A DNA stretch of 19,765 nucleotides from Chloroflexota bacterium (GCA_022565075.1 JADFKG010000018.1:1-19765), one strand, 5' to 3'; counted from the first letter of the stretch, positions 7,724 through 14,336 are shown. The notes: a model not told the origin generated them from the sequence alone. Program-made: numbers and translations.

Positions 7724-8788
7724 ATGGACGAAGACGCACAACCGACCCCCTTCGAGCAGATGCGCACCTACCTGAGAGAGATCGGCCAGGGCCCGCGCGC
7801 CGGCCGCGACCTCACCCGCGAAGAGGCGGCCTCTGCCCTCGGCCTCATCCTCGACGGCGAGGCCACGCCCGCGCAGGCCGGCGGCTTCCTGCTGCTCCAG
7901 CGCTACAAGGGCGAGTCCGTCGATGAGCTGCGCGGCTTCATCGACGCCTACCGCGCCCGCGCCAACCTCATTCGCCCCGCCGTCGAAGGCCTGCTCGATA
8001 TCGGCAGCCCGTACGACGGCCGCAAGAAGAGCATCGTCGTCAGCCCGGCGTCGGCCATCGTCGTCGCCGCGGCCGGCGCCCCCGTCGTCCTCCACGGCGA
8101 GAAGGACATGGGGCCCAAACACGGCGTGCCCGTCGGCGACGTCCTCGAAGCGCTGGGCCTCGACGTCGACGCCGAGCCCCCCGCTGTCCAGAGCGCCATC
8201 GAGAGCCACGGCCTCGGCTACATGCACCAGGAGCGCTTCGCTCCCGCTGTCTTCGCCGCCCGCGAACTGCGCGAGGAGGTGGCCTTGCGTATCCTCTTGG
8301 CCACCGTCGAGAAGATCGCCAACGTCGCCGCCGCGCGCTACAGCATCATCGGCATCGCGCACCTGCCGTACAAGGACAAGATGCTCGACGCCGCCGGCGC
8401 CAACAACTTCGAGCGTGTCCTCGTCGTGCAGGGCATCGAGGGCAACGAGGACGTGCCCACCTCGCGCCCCTGCCGTGCCTTCCTCCGCCAGGGCGAGGAG
8501 ACGACCGAACTGACGATCGACGCCTCGCAGTACGGCCTCAAAGCCGCCTCGAAGGAAGAGATGGAGGGCGGCGACGCTCGACATAACGCCGAGATCGCCG
8601 AAAGCATCTTCGCCGGCCAGAAGGGCGCCTACCGCGACCTCATCGCCCTCAACGCCGCCGTCCGCCTCTGGCTCGCCGAACGCGCCCCCGACATCGCCGC
8701 CGGCCTCGACCTCGCCCGCCAAACGATCGACTCCGGCGCCGCCGCCGAGAAGCTCGAAGCCCTCCGCGCCGTCGCCCCAGGCGTATAA
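7724..8788 (+). CDS. TrpD2/YbiB-like glycosyltransferase-family protein
   Basis: A homologue of anthranilate phosphoribosyltransferase of the TrpD2 (YbiB) subgroup, 354 residues. The N-terminal helical domain (about 1-75) reads REEAASALGLILDGEATPAQAGGFLLLQRYKGES, typical of the TrpD/nucleoside phosphorylase class II fold. In place of the catalytic GTGGD loop of true TrpD it has IGSPYDGRKK (D98-K102), followed by SPASAIVVAAAGAPVVLHG. E. coli YbiB with this loop is known as a LexA-controlled nucleic-acid-binding protein, not a tryptophan enzyme. No other trp genes are nearby, whereas the divergent neighbour is the repair gene mutM. The start was taken at 7724 because the open frame further upstream is antisense to mutM and non-family. 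No clear Shine-Dalgarno is present. A Met at about 7760 is an alternative start. Confidence 0.85.
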   Translation: MDEDAQPTPFEQMRTYLREIGQGPRAGRDLTREEAASALGLILDGEATPAQAGGFLLLQRYKGESVDELRGFIDAYRARANLIRPAVEGLLDIGSPYDGRKKSIVVSPASAIVVAAAGAPVVLHGEKDMGPKHGVPVGDVLEALGLDVDAEPPAVQSAIESHGLGYMHQERFAPAVFAARELREEVALRILLATVEKIANVAAARYSIIGIAHLPYKDKMLDAAGANNFERVLVVQGIEGNEDVPTSRPCRAFLRQGEETTELTIDASQYGLKAASKEEMEGGDARHNAEIAESIFAGQKGAYRDLIALNAAVRLWLAERAPDIAAGLDLARQTIDSGAAAEKLEALRAVAPGV

Positions 8789-8808
8789 TGACTACGAGGG
8801 CGATATCC

Positions 8809-9444
8809 ATGATCTATGGGGCGCGGCTGAGCGTCGTCACTGTCGCGATAGCGGCAGGGGCGACTGTGGCGCTGCTGCTTTTCGGCGGTCGCTCATCAGA
8901 CGCGACGATTTACGCACCCGAGCCCTCGATCCCTCCGGACTGCTACGTCGCCGACGAGCCGACGGACGCTGGCCCTGCGGCGCCGAACGGCCTGACCGCC
9001 ACGTGGAGCCCTTATATCATAAACGGCATCCTTATAGACGCCTTCGACGTCCTTAACTGGACGGACAACGCGGATGACGAGACGTGCTTCGTCGTCGAGA
9101 TGAAGCCTAACCAGATCGGCGCGACCTACGATGTCGTCGCTATCCTTTCCGCGAACGCGAGCAGCCACAGTTTCATATCCGGGACTGGCTGGCGAACGTA
9201 CCGCGTGTATGCCGCGCATGCAGAGGGCCGGTCGGCGTACTCGAATCAGGACACCGTCCGCGCCAACTACACACCGCCCACACCCACACCCACGCCGACG
9301 CCCACGCCGACCCCATCGCCGTCACCGTCTCCACCGTCGCCGTCGCCATCACCATCGACCGTTACACCAACACCAACGCCATCAACCGTCACTCCAACGC
9401 CCACGCCTGCTGCGCTCCCGAAGACCGGCGGCCTCCCGGACTAG
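8809..9444 (+). CDS. secreted FnIII-like protein with Thr-Pro stalk and terminal LPKTG
   Basis: Surface or secreted protein of unknown partner. From the Met at 8809 (GAGGG 8 bases upstream) there is an N-terminal hydrophobic segment of about 22 residues acting as a signal or anchor. An ATG at 8788 overlapping the previous stop (TAATG) would add seven residues and is the alternative start. Next comes a fibronectin-III-like domain: the PAAPNGLTATW strand, an LNWTDNADDETCFVVE core, and a YRVYAAHAEGRSAYSN end. Then follows a Thr-Pro/Ser-Pro stalk of about 45 residues, and finally LPKTGGLPD and a stop. LPKTG is a sortase recognition motif, but the hydrophobic helix and basic tail that should follow are absent, and no other frame downstream encodes them. 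It is probably co-transcribed with the TrpD2-like gene, although a TATAAT also lies at 8784-8789. Confidence 0.75.
   Translation: MIYGARLSVVTVAIAAGATVALLLFGGRSSDATIYAPEPSIPPDCYVADEPTDAGPAAPNGLTATWSPYIINGILIDAFDVLNWTDNADDETCFVVEMKPNQIGATYDVVAILSANASSHSFISGTGWRTYRVYAAHAEGRSAYSNQDTVRANYTPPTPTPTPTPTPTPSPSPSPPSPSPSPSTVTPTPTPSTVTPTPTPAALPKTGGLPD
9271..9408 (+). repeat. low-complexity Thr-Pro/Ser-Pro coding tract
   Basis: A C/A-rich tract of imperfect CCC-ACG/CCG-ACG hexamers encoding alternating Pro with Thr or Ser, the stalk of the LPKTG protein. Tracts of this type change length readily between strains and are prone to assembly collapse. Confidence 0.8.
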
Positions 9445-9477
9445 CGCCCCTCCGTTGCCCCCAAAAACGCACGGGCG

Positions 9478-9483
9478 TACAAT
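9478..9483 (+). promoter_or_regulatory. -10 box of the 9491 gene, leaderless spacing
   Basis: TACAAT ends exactly 7 bases before the ATG at 9491, the same geometry as TATAAT before mutM. The bases between contain no purine-rich ribosome-binding site. This supports both an independent promoter for the 9491-12304 gene run and a leaderless start. Confidence 0.45.
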
Positions 9484-9490
9484 CTCCTCA

Positions 9491-9928
9491 ATGGATGACT
9501 ACGGCCTCGACATGGATGAGGCTACCCGCGTGATCGATTCGGCCGACGTGCTCGTCGTTCGCTTCGCCATCCTCGATAAGCGCCTCCTCGTCGACATTCG
9601 CACCGACGACCACGACGGCCCCCTCATCGCCGTCGTCGACAAGGCAGGCTCCGTCGAAGAGCGCTTCAAATCACTCAAGAAGCTGCGCCCCCGCTTCCCA
9701 CTGCCCGAGAAGATCATGTCCTTCATGTGGCCCCGCCACATCGGCACCTTCCGCCTCTCCGGCCTCGCTCAGCGCATCACCGACCGCCTCGTCAGCGTCG
9801 GTGGCGAGGAGATGGCCGCTCAAGCCGAAAAAGCCTTCGACGAACTCGCCGGACGCGAGAAGCGCGAAGTCGCCACCGCCATCCGCGGCGGCGATAGCTA
9901 CCAGACGCTCTGGGAGCGCAGGGAATAG
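9491..9928 (+). CDS. conserved-looking hypothetical protein, 145 residues
   Basis: I do not recognise a family. The protein is soluble, charged and without a signal peptide. It begins MDDYGLDMDEATRVIDSADV, followed by a beta-rich segment (LVVRFAILDKRLLVDIRTD) and a basic region with PRFPLPEKIMSFMWPRH. A C-terminal helical part ends in a Glu/Arg-rich tail. Third-position GC is strong throughout and the start is supported by a TACAAT 7 bases upstream, so I regard it as a real gene. It precedes the cupin gene by 10 bases on the same strand, and so may head a four-gene transcript (hypothetical, cupin, threonine aldolase, lipoprotein). The longer open frame extending upstream to 9131 runs through the LPKTG gene in another frame and is not used. 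Confidence 0.75.
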   Translation: MDDYGLDMDEATRVIDSADVLVVRFAILDKRLLVDIRTDDHDGPLIAVVDKAGSVEERFKSLKKLRPRFPLPEKIMSFMWPRHIGTFRLSGLAQRITDRLVSVGGEEMAAQAEKAFDELAGREKREVATAIRGGDSYQTLWERRE

Positions 9929-9938
9929 CCCGCCGGGG

Positions 9939-10358
9939 ATGACCATCGAGCCATCCGCTCCCGCTGAAGCGCAGATCGGCAAGCCAAAGGTAGTCCCCAA
10001 GCCCTGGGGCGAAGAACTCTGCTTCGCCCGCACCGACCGCTACGCCGGCAAAATACTCACCATCAAGAAGGGCCACCGCCTCAGCCTCCAGTACCACGAG
10101 CGCAAGCACGAAGTGCAGTACGTCGACTCCGGCCGCATCAGGTTCACGCTCGGCTCCAGCGACCGCCCGGGCGACTACCGCGAAGTGATCGCCGGGCCGG
10201 GCACCGTCGTCGTCCTTCCGCCCGGCGCCGTCCACCGCATGGAAGCGCTGGAGGACGCCCGCCTCTTCGAGGTCTCGACTCCCGAGCTCGAAGACATCGT
10301 CCGCCTTGATGACGACTACGGTCGCGCCGGCACGAACGACTGTCCGACGGATCCGTAG
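9939..10358 (+). CDS. cupin-domain protein, phosphomannose-isomerase-like
   Basis: Single cupin of 139 residues resembling the C-terminal half of type II mannose-6-phosphate isomerase/GDP-mannose pyrophosphorylase. The first cupin motif is seen in GHRLSLQYHERKHEVQYVDSG (metal-ligand histidines and Glu), and the second in PPGAVHRMEAL with the last ligand His. The opening KPWGEELCFARTDRYAGKIL is the usual lead-in for this group. The substrate is unknown; sugar-phosphate isomerisation or nucleotide-sugar modification are the family's typical roles. The start chosen is ATG 9939, because upstream in-frame sequence belongs to the preceding gene. It is separated by 10 bases from the hypothetical gene and by 2 bases from the aldolase gene, which indicates translational coupling. 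Confidence 0.88.
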   Translation: MTIEPSAPAEAQIGKPKVVPKPWGEELCFARTDRYAGKILTIKKGHRLSLQYHERKHEVQYVDSGRIRFTLGSSDRPGDYREVIAGPGTVVVLPPGAVHRMEALEDARLFEVSTPELEDIVRLDDDYGRAGTNDCPTDP

Positions 10359-10360
10359 GA

Positions 10361-11395
10361 ATGGACCCGATCGACCTGCGCAGCGACACACTGACGCTGC
10401 CCTCTCCCCAGATGCGCGAGGCGATGGCCGCGGCCGAGCTCGGCGACGACGTCTTCGCCGAAGACCCCACCATCAACCGCTTCCAGGAGATGGCCGCCGA
10501 GCGCCTGGGCAAGGAGGCCGCGCTCTTCACCTCCAGCGGCACGCAGAGCAACCTCGTCGCGCTCCTCACACACTGCGGCCGCGGCGCCGAAGTGATCGTC
10601 GGCGACGAGGCCCACATCCTCTTCTTCGAGCAGGGAGGCGCCTGGGCCCTCGGTGGCATCGGCCTGCGGCCCGTCCGCAACGATGCCAAAGGCCGCTTGG
10701 ACTTGGCCGAGGCCCGGGCCAAAATACGCCCCGACGATGACCACTTCCCGCGGACCGGCCTGATCACCGTGGAGAACACGCACAACCGCTGCGGCGGCGC
10801 AGTCCTCGACGAAGAAGACCTCGCCTCCGTCCGCCAGCTTGCCGACGACCACGGCCTCCCCGTGCACATGGACGGCGCGCGTCTCTTCAACGCCGCCGTC
10901 GCCCTCGGCGTCTCGCCGGCCAGCCTCGCCGCCCACGCCGATTCCGTCTGCTTCAGCCTCTCCAAGGGCCTCGGCTGCCCCGTCGGCTCCGTCATCTGCG
11001 GCACCCGCGACTTCATCCGCGAAGCGCGCCGCAACCGCAAGCTGTTGGGAGGCGGCATGCGACAGGCCGGTGTGCTCGCCGCGGCCGGCATCTACGCACT
11101 CGACAACATGGTCGACCGCCTCGCCGAAGACCACGAGAACGCCCGCCTCGCCGCCGACGGCCTCCGTGAGATGCCCGGCGTCAGCCTCGACCCCGAACCG
11201 CAGTCGAACCTCATCTACTTCTCAATCGAAGGCTGGGACACCGGCGTCTTCGTCGAACGTCTCGCCGAGAAGGCCGTCCTCTGCTTCGACGAGGGCCGCC
11301 GCCGCATCCGCTGGGTGACGCACTTCGGCATCGAGCGCAGCCACATCGAGGAAGCGCTCACCCGCACCCGCGAAACGATCGCGGCGGGAACCTAG
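10361..11395 (+). CDS. low-specificity threonine aldolase-like PLP enzyme
   Basis: Fold-type I pyridoxal-phosphate enzyme of the threonine aldolase family (beta-eliminating lyase/GLY1 type), cleaving threonine or allo-threonine to glycine and acetaldehyde. Signatures across its 344 residues are DLRSDTLTLPSPQMREAM at the start, GDDVFAEDPTINRFQE, ALFTSSGTQSNLVAL, and VENTHNRCGG. HMDGARLFNAA contains the cofactor-ring Asp. Lys202 in FSLSKGLGCPVGS is the Schiff-base lysine. The C-terminal domain ends normally. Its ATG follows the cupin stop by 2 bases, and the next gene starts 6 bases after its stop, so a shared transcript is likely. Stereospecificity (L-allo or low specificity) cannot be told from sequence. 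Confidence 0.93.
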   Translation: MDPIDLRSDTLTLPSPQMREAMAAAELGDDVFAEDPTINRFQEMAAERLGKEAALFTSSGTQSNLVALLTHCGRGAEVIVGDEAHILFFEQGGAWALGGIGLRPVRNDAKGRLDLAEARAKIRPDDDHFPRTGLITVENTHNRCGGAVLDEEDLASVRQLADDHGLPVHMDGARLFNAAVALGVSPASLAAHADSVCFSLSKGLGCPVGSVICGTRDFIREARRNRKLLGGGMRQAGVLAAAGIYALDNMVDRLAEDHENARLAADGLREMPGVSLDPEPQSNLIYFSIEGWDTGVFVERLAEKAVLCFDEGRRRIRWVTHFGIERSHIEEALTRTRETIAAGT

Positions 11396-11401
11396 ACCGC
11401 C

Positions 11402-12304
11402 ATGCGTACCATCATCGTCGCCATCGCCGCAGTCCTGCTCCTCGCCGCCTGCACCGAGGACAACATCAAGGCCACCGATATCGTCACTCAGATCCCCTGG
11501 CCGGACGAAGAGCGCGCCGTGTATCGTGTGCTCGACGACGATGGCGAAGAAGTCGGCACGCTGGAAATGACCGTCGATCCCGAGGGCGATGACGCTTACC
11601 TCCTGCGTCAGCACTTCACCTTCCCCGAAGCAAACTTCACGAACGAGGCTGACGTCGTCGTCGGCCGGGACGACCTCCAACCGCGTCACACGACCTACGT
11701 CATCGACGGGCCCGACGGCGCCGCCAGCTGTATCGCCGACTACGTGGGCAGCGACGTCACCGTCCTCAACGTGCGCGAAGATGGCGAACGCACCGATACG
11801 CTCGACGTCCCGAACGTCGCCTACGACAGCTGGACAGACCTCTTCATCTGGCGCACGATCAACTTCTCACAGGGGTTCGACATCGAATACGCGGACATCG
11901 TCGCCTGCCAGGCGCCTGCCCCACCGCAGCGGCTGGCAGTCAAGCTGGAAGTGACCGGTGGCGAGACGATCGAAGTGCCGGCCGGCAGCTTCGACACCTG
12001 GCTCGTAGAGATCGACGCCGGACGCGATCAAAAGGCGTGGTTCACAACCGACGACGCGCACATCCTCGTGCGCTACGACAACGGAGATCAGATATTCGAG
12101 CTGATCGAGTACAGCGGGAACGGCTCGCTGACCTGTTGCGTCGGCGTCGGCCTGGGGATCGGCGTGGCACTACCACCGACGTCCGCCAGGCACTCAACGA
12201 ATATTACGAACGCAGCCAAAATCGCCAGCACGAGCCAGGCGATGCGGACCATTCCCAGCCTCACAGGCCGGCTCCTCGCAGTGGACTCATACAACGGATC
12301 ATAG
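11402..12304 (+). CDS. DUF3108-like lipoprotein with an unusual C-terminal extension
   Basis: Predicted lipoprotein of 300 residues. The signal peptide MRTIIVAIAAVLLLAAC has a lipobox LAAC with Cys17 as the lipidated residue. The body (about 30-240) is beta-rich and ends in a pattern seen in DUF3108 proteins: VPAGSFDTWLVEIDAG, then KAWFTTDDAHILVRYDNGD, then FELIEY. The role of that family is unclear (envelope-associated). After residue about 240 the sequence changes to a Cys/Gly-rich stretch and a tail with no family character (SGNGSLTCCVGVGLGIG, then TNITNAAKIASTSQAM), which looks like translation of non-native DNA. On the opposite strand this part encodes a plausible membrane anchor. The natural stop may therefore have been lost by a rearrangement. 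It is the last member of the run starting at 9491. Confidence 0.82.
   Translation: MRTIIVAIAAVLLLAACTEDNIKATDIVTQIPWPDEERAVYRVLDDDGEEVGTLEMTVDPEGDDAYLLRQHFTFPEANFTNEADVVVGRDDLQPRHTTYVIDGPDGAASCIADYVGSDVTVLNVREDGERTDTLDVPNVAYDSWTDLFIWRTINFSQGFDIEYADIVACQAPAPPQRLAVKLEVTGGETIEVPAGSFDTWLVEIDAGRDQKAWFTTDDAHILVRYDNGDQIFELIEYSGNGSLTCCVGVGLGIGVALPPTSARHSTNITNAAKIASTSQAMRTIPSLTGRLLAVDSYNGS
12088..12252 (-). pseudogene. possible minus-strand remnant encoding a membrane anchor
   Basis: On the minus strand, a Met at 12252 opens MVRIAWLVLAILAAFVIFVECL, a well-formed N-terminal membrane helix. It is followed by GGSATPIPRPTPTQQ, a Pro-Thr spacer like those of the sortases here, and the frame stops at 12088 inside the lipoprotein gene. 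The piece looks like the 5' end of a small anchored protein gene broken off where it meets the lipoprotein gene. The alternative, chance complement of the lipoprotein tail, is quite possible. Confidence 0.35.
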
Positions 12305-12325
12305 GCTCATAAGGGGGTAGCTTCT

Positions 12326-13000
12326 ATGGCAGGCGCGCTTCTCATCACCGCGGACACCTCACTCGGCAGCCTCGTCAAAAGCGCCATGTCCGGCAGCGGC
12401 GTCGACGTTGCCGTTGCCAAAGATACTGACGCCGCTACACGCGCACTCGTTACGATGCGCGTCGACGCCGTCATCGCCGACGCCCTCTGGCCGGAGGACG
12501 TTACCGAAGCGCGCCGCATCATCGCCAGCACCGGCCGCGACGTGCCGCTGGCCGTCATCGCCGGCGAGGCCACGCGCTGGAACCGCTGGCGCCTTCCCCG
12601 TGGCGCCGTCCAGGTCTTCCGGCGCCCGCTGGACCTGCGCGAAGTGCGGCAGGCCCTCCAGCTCCTCGTCCGGGGCAGCGGTGGCACCCGCGAACTTCAA
12701 CTGCCCGGCGGCGTCGTCCTCGATTCCGGCACCGATACCATCACGCGCGGCGAGCACAGCGCCGTCCTCACCGGCCGCGAAGTACAGGTCCTGTCGACGC
12801 TCGCCTCAGCGCAAGGCGCAGTCGTCCCCACCGACGAGATGTTGCACCGCGTCTGGGCCACCGAGACCCGCAACACCGACGCCCTGCGCACCCACATCCG
12901 CGCCATCCGCGCCAAGCTCGCCTCGATCGGCGCGCCGGACATCATCCAGAACCTGCCCCGCCGCGGCTACCGCCTCCGCACCGACGCCCCGGCCGGCTGA
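12326..13000 (+). CDS. OmpR/PhoB-type regulator with degenerate receiver domain
   Basis: DNA-binding transcriptional regulator of 224 residues preceded by a strong AAGGGGG ribosome-binding site. Residues 1-115 have the alternating hydrophobic pattern of a receiver domain, but the acid pair near the N-terminus is reduced to one Asp (Asp10). The phospho-acceptor position is probably Asp52 in DAVIADALWP, and the conserved Lys of the KP motif is Arg (FRRPLD, about 98-103). Residues 145-220 are a winged helix: LTGREVQVLSTLAS, then ALRTHIRAIRAKL as the recognition helix, then the NLPRRGYRL wing. No histidine kinase gene lies next to it, so it is an orphan in this window. Phosphorylation-independent activity is an inference from the missing residues. 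Confidence 0.88.
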   Translation: MAGALLITADTSLGSLVKSAMSGSGVDVAVAKDTDAATRALVTMRVDAVIADALWPEDVTEARRIIASTGRDVPLAVIAGEATRWNRWRLPRGAVQVFRRPLDLREVRQALQLLVRGSGGTRELQLPGGVVLDSGTDTITRGEHSAVLTGREVQVLSTLASAQGAVVPTDEMLHRVWATETRNTDALRTHIRAIRAKLASIGAPDIIQNLPRRGYRLRTDAPAG

Positions 13001-13061
13001 CCCCCCGGCCTCGTGGACGACTCCGGCGACCGGGCCTGTCCCATCGCGCCCGTTTCCGCTA

Positions 13062-13067
13062 TACAAT
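13062..13067 (+). promoter_or_regulatory. -10 box of tRNA-Gly
   Basis: TACAAT (within TATACAAT) lies 10 bases before the first base of the tRNA, placing the start of transcription 3-4 bases upstream of the mature 5' end. No good -35 box is seen at 16-18 bases. Confidence 0.4.
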
Positions 13068-13077
13068 CGACCTGCGA

Positions 13078-13152
13078 GCGGGAGTAGCTCAGCGGTAGAG
13101 CATCTGCCTTCCAAGCAGAGGGTCGCCGGTTCGAACCCGGTCTCCCGCTCCA
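13078..13152 (+). tRNA. tRNA-Gly (anticodon TCC)
   Basis: Complete cloverleaf. The acceptor GCGGGAG pairs perfectly with CTCCCGC. The D-arm is GCTC/GAGC with loop AGCGGTA. The anticodon arm is TCTGC-CTTCCAA-GCAGA with anticodon TCC at 13110-13112. The variable loop is GGGTC. The T-arm GCCGG-TTCGAAC-CCGGT has one G-U pair. The discriminator is T, and the 3' CCA is encoded at 13150-13152. It marks the left edge of a rearranged patch. Confidence 0.97.
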
Positions 13153-13180
13153 TTCGCCCTTTCGTATCTGGATCCAGCCC

Positions 13181-13337
13181 TAAACCCTTCAGCCGCCAGG
13201 AGAAGACGATGATCGACATCGCAGACGCCCTGCCCGGCCGCGACCAGCCGGCCTTCCCCATCCCCGAGCGGCACGAACTCCTCGACGCCGCCCTCCAACC
13301 CCCCGTTCCCCGACGGCATCGAGACCGCCTTCTTCGC
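13181..13337 (+). repeat. direct repeat copy A (msrAB 5' region)
   Basis: Nearly identical to 14351-14506. Over 13191-13337 against 14361-14506 I count three substitutions and one extra C; the first 10 bases are only partly alike. It covers the ribosome-binding site and first about 43 codons of msrAB. The repeat starts 28 bases after the tRNA-Gly CCA end. Confidence 0.92.
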
Positions 13338-13355
13338 AGGCCGCCATCGTCATAG
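13209..13355 (+). pseudogene. frameshifted 5' fragment of msrAB
   Basis: The ATG and AGGAG site are the same as in intact msrAB, and the first 32 residues match (one Thr-to-Ile and one Thr-to-Ala change). A run of six C where the intact gene has five then shifts the frame, and translation would stop at 13353-13355 after 48 residues. The region of msrAB identity ends at 13337, before the GCFWG catalytic motif. It therefore lacks all MsrA active-site residues. It could still be transcribed and translated because the ribosome-binding site is intact. Confidence 0.85.
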
Positions 13356-13441
13356 TCACGCAGGACCCGCGAGTCGCGTCCAGGGCTGAGCGCACGCTTG
13401 TGATGACCAACGGCAGGTTCACGAACTCCGACACGGCCTGA
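13338..13441 (+). pseudogene. 3' remnant of an ABC-transporter ATPase gene
   Basis: In the frame ending at the TGA at 13439-13441 the translation is AAIVIVTQDPRVASRAERTL followed by VMTNGRFTNSDTA. This is the usual C-terminal part of a MacB/LolD-type ABC ATPase: the beta strand before the H-loop (VTHD, here VTQD), then DPRVAxxADR and the xxGRI strand. The remnant begins exactly where the msrAB-identical sequence ends (13337/13338), so the two genes are joined at a recombination junction. Walker A, Walker B and the signature motif are absent. From 13442 to 13646 I see no gene, only the upstream region of the next one. Confidence 0.6.
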
Positions 13442-13646
13442 GGATCTTCCCAGGATGGAACGCAAGAAGCGGCACAGGTCTCGTTTGCCCTCCCTCCCCC
13501 ATGCCGCACCGCTGGTTTACATCTCCTCGTGACGTAGGATGTAACAATCTGAATCTCGCATCGTCGTTCTGAACAGTGATTATCCAAGGATCAATTGGTC
13601 AGTCCGCACCGACTGTCAAATGCCCTCAGTGGCGGGAGAACCTGAC

Positions 13647-14159
13647 ATGACTAAACCGACCGGCCCGGACGAATCGGCAAAGGGATTGCGGCCCATCCGC
13701 ATCGGTCCTCTTTCACTGAGAGCCCGGATCGTGCTGGCGCTCAGCCTTACGGCACTTGTCATCGTCCTTGCGTGCGGCGGTGACGATAGCGAAGATACTC
13801 CAGGCAGCACTACGCCCACCCCTGCTTCCCCGGGCTCTAGCTCAACCGTGAGCGACATCAGCTACAGAACTCAGGGCGGACCACTGGGCGAAAACCACAT
13901 CCTCGTCGCCGTCACCGTCTCTGACGATGGCGAACAGCCAGTGGACGGCGCATCCGTATCGGCTCGACTCATCGTGAACGGTGGCTCCTTCGGCACGAAG
14001 ATAGGAACCACAGGTCCCGATGGTTCTGTGGAGTTCAAGTTCACCAACGCTCCCGCCGGCTGTTACGACACGGTGATCACCGACGTAACGGCTGCCGGGC
14101 TTTCCTGGGACGGCATCTACCCCGACAACGGCTTCGCAAAGAGCGGGTCGGTGTGCTAA
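13647..14159 (+). CDS. small lipoprotein with Ig-like/invasin-type domain
   Basis: Predicted exported lipoprotein of 170 residues. GGGAGAA lies about 7 bases before the ATG at 13647, which is preferred to the ATG at 13620. The N-terminus is unusually long (about 26 residues, rich in Pro and Arg) before the hydrophobic stretch ARIVLALSLTALVIVLACGG; the Cys in VLAC is the likely lipidation site. A Ser/Thr/Pro linker follows. A beta-rich domain then shows the pattern of bacterial Ig-like or carboxypeptidase-regulatory-like folds (ILVAVTVSDDGEQPVDGASV, then GTTGPDGSVEFKFTNAPAGCYDTVI). Two Cys in the last third could form a disulfide. It sits alone inside the duplicated tRNA/msrAB junction and appears to be cargo of that rearrangement. 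Function unknown. Confidence 0.75.
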   Translation: MTKPTGPDESAKGLRPIRIGPLSLRARIVLALSLTALVIVLACGGDDSEDTPGSTTPTPASPGSSSTVSDISYRTQGGPLGENHILVAVTVSDDGEQPVDGASVSARLIVNGGSFGTKIGTTGPDGSVEFKFTNAPAGCYDTVITDVTAAGLSWDGIYPDNGFAKSGSVC

Positions 14160-14183
14160 GTCCGGCTCTGCGAAACTGAACCA

Positions 14184-14275
14184 CCGGTAGAGCAGCTGCT
14201 CCCCAGCTAGAGGGGCGCGGCTTCCCGGACAGGCCCGTAGGGCGATCCCCGCTTGCCCGTCTGGGTCTCCCGCTC
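14184..14275 (+). pseudogene. possible remnant of a tRNA-Gly gene
   Basis: The sequence CCGGTAGAGCAGCTGCTCCCCAGC resembles the D-loop to anticodon-arm part of a glycine tRNA, and 14263-14275 (GGGTCTCCCGCTC) matches the 3' acceptor end of the intact tRNA at 13139-13150. The 5' acceptor strand is missing and about 50 extra bases separate the two parts, so no cloverleaf forms. Its order relative to msrAB mirrors the intact tRNA relative to copy A. Chance similarity is possible. Confidence 0.35.
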
Positions 14276-14336
14276 AGATCGCCGATCAACCCAGTCCCTC
14301 TCCCCACGCCCGCGCGCCAACCGTTATCCTTGTCTG

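Noticed and set aside
7577..8722. Long minus-strand open frame of 381 residues opposite the TrpD2-like gene
   Set aside because: Low-complexity Gly/Ala/Val/Asp composition and no family motif; a shadow of the plus-strand gene.
13538..13552. TGTAACAAT as a shared regulatory motif (also near 18369 and 18757)
   Set aside because: Only three loosely similar occurrences, and two of them belong to a paralogous duplication; insufficient to call a regulon motif.
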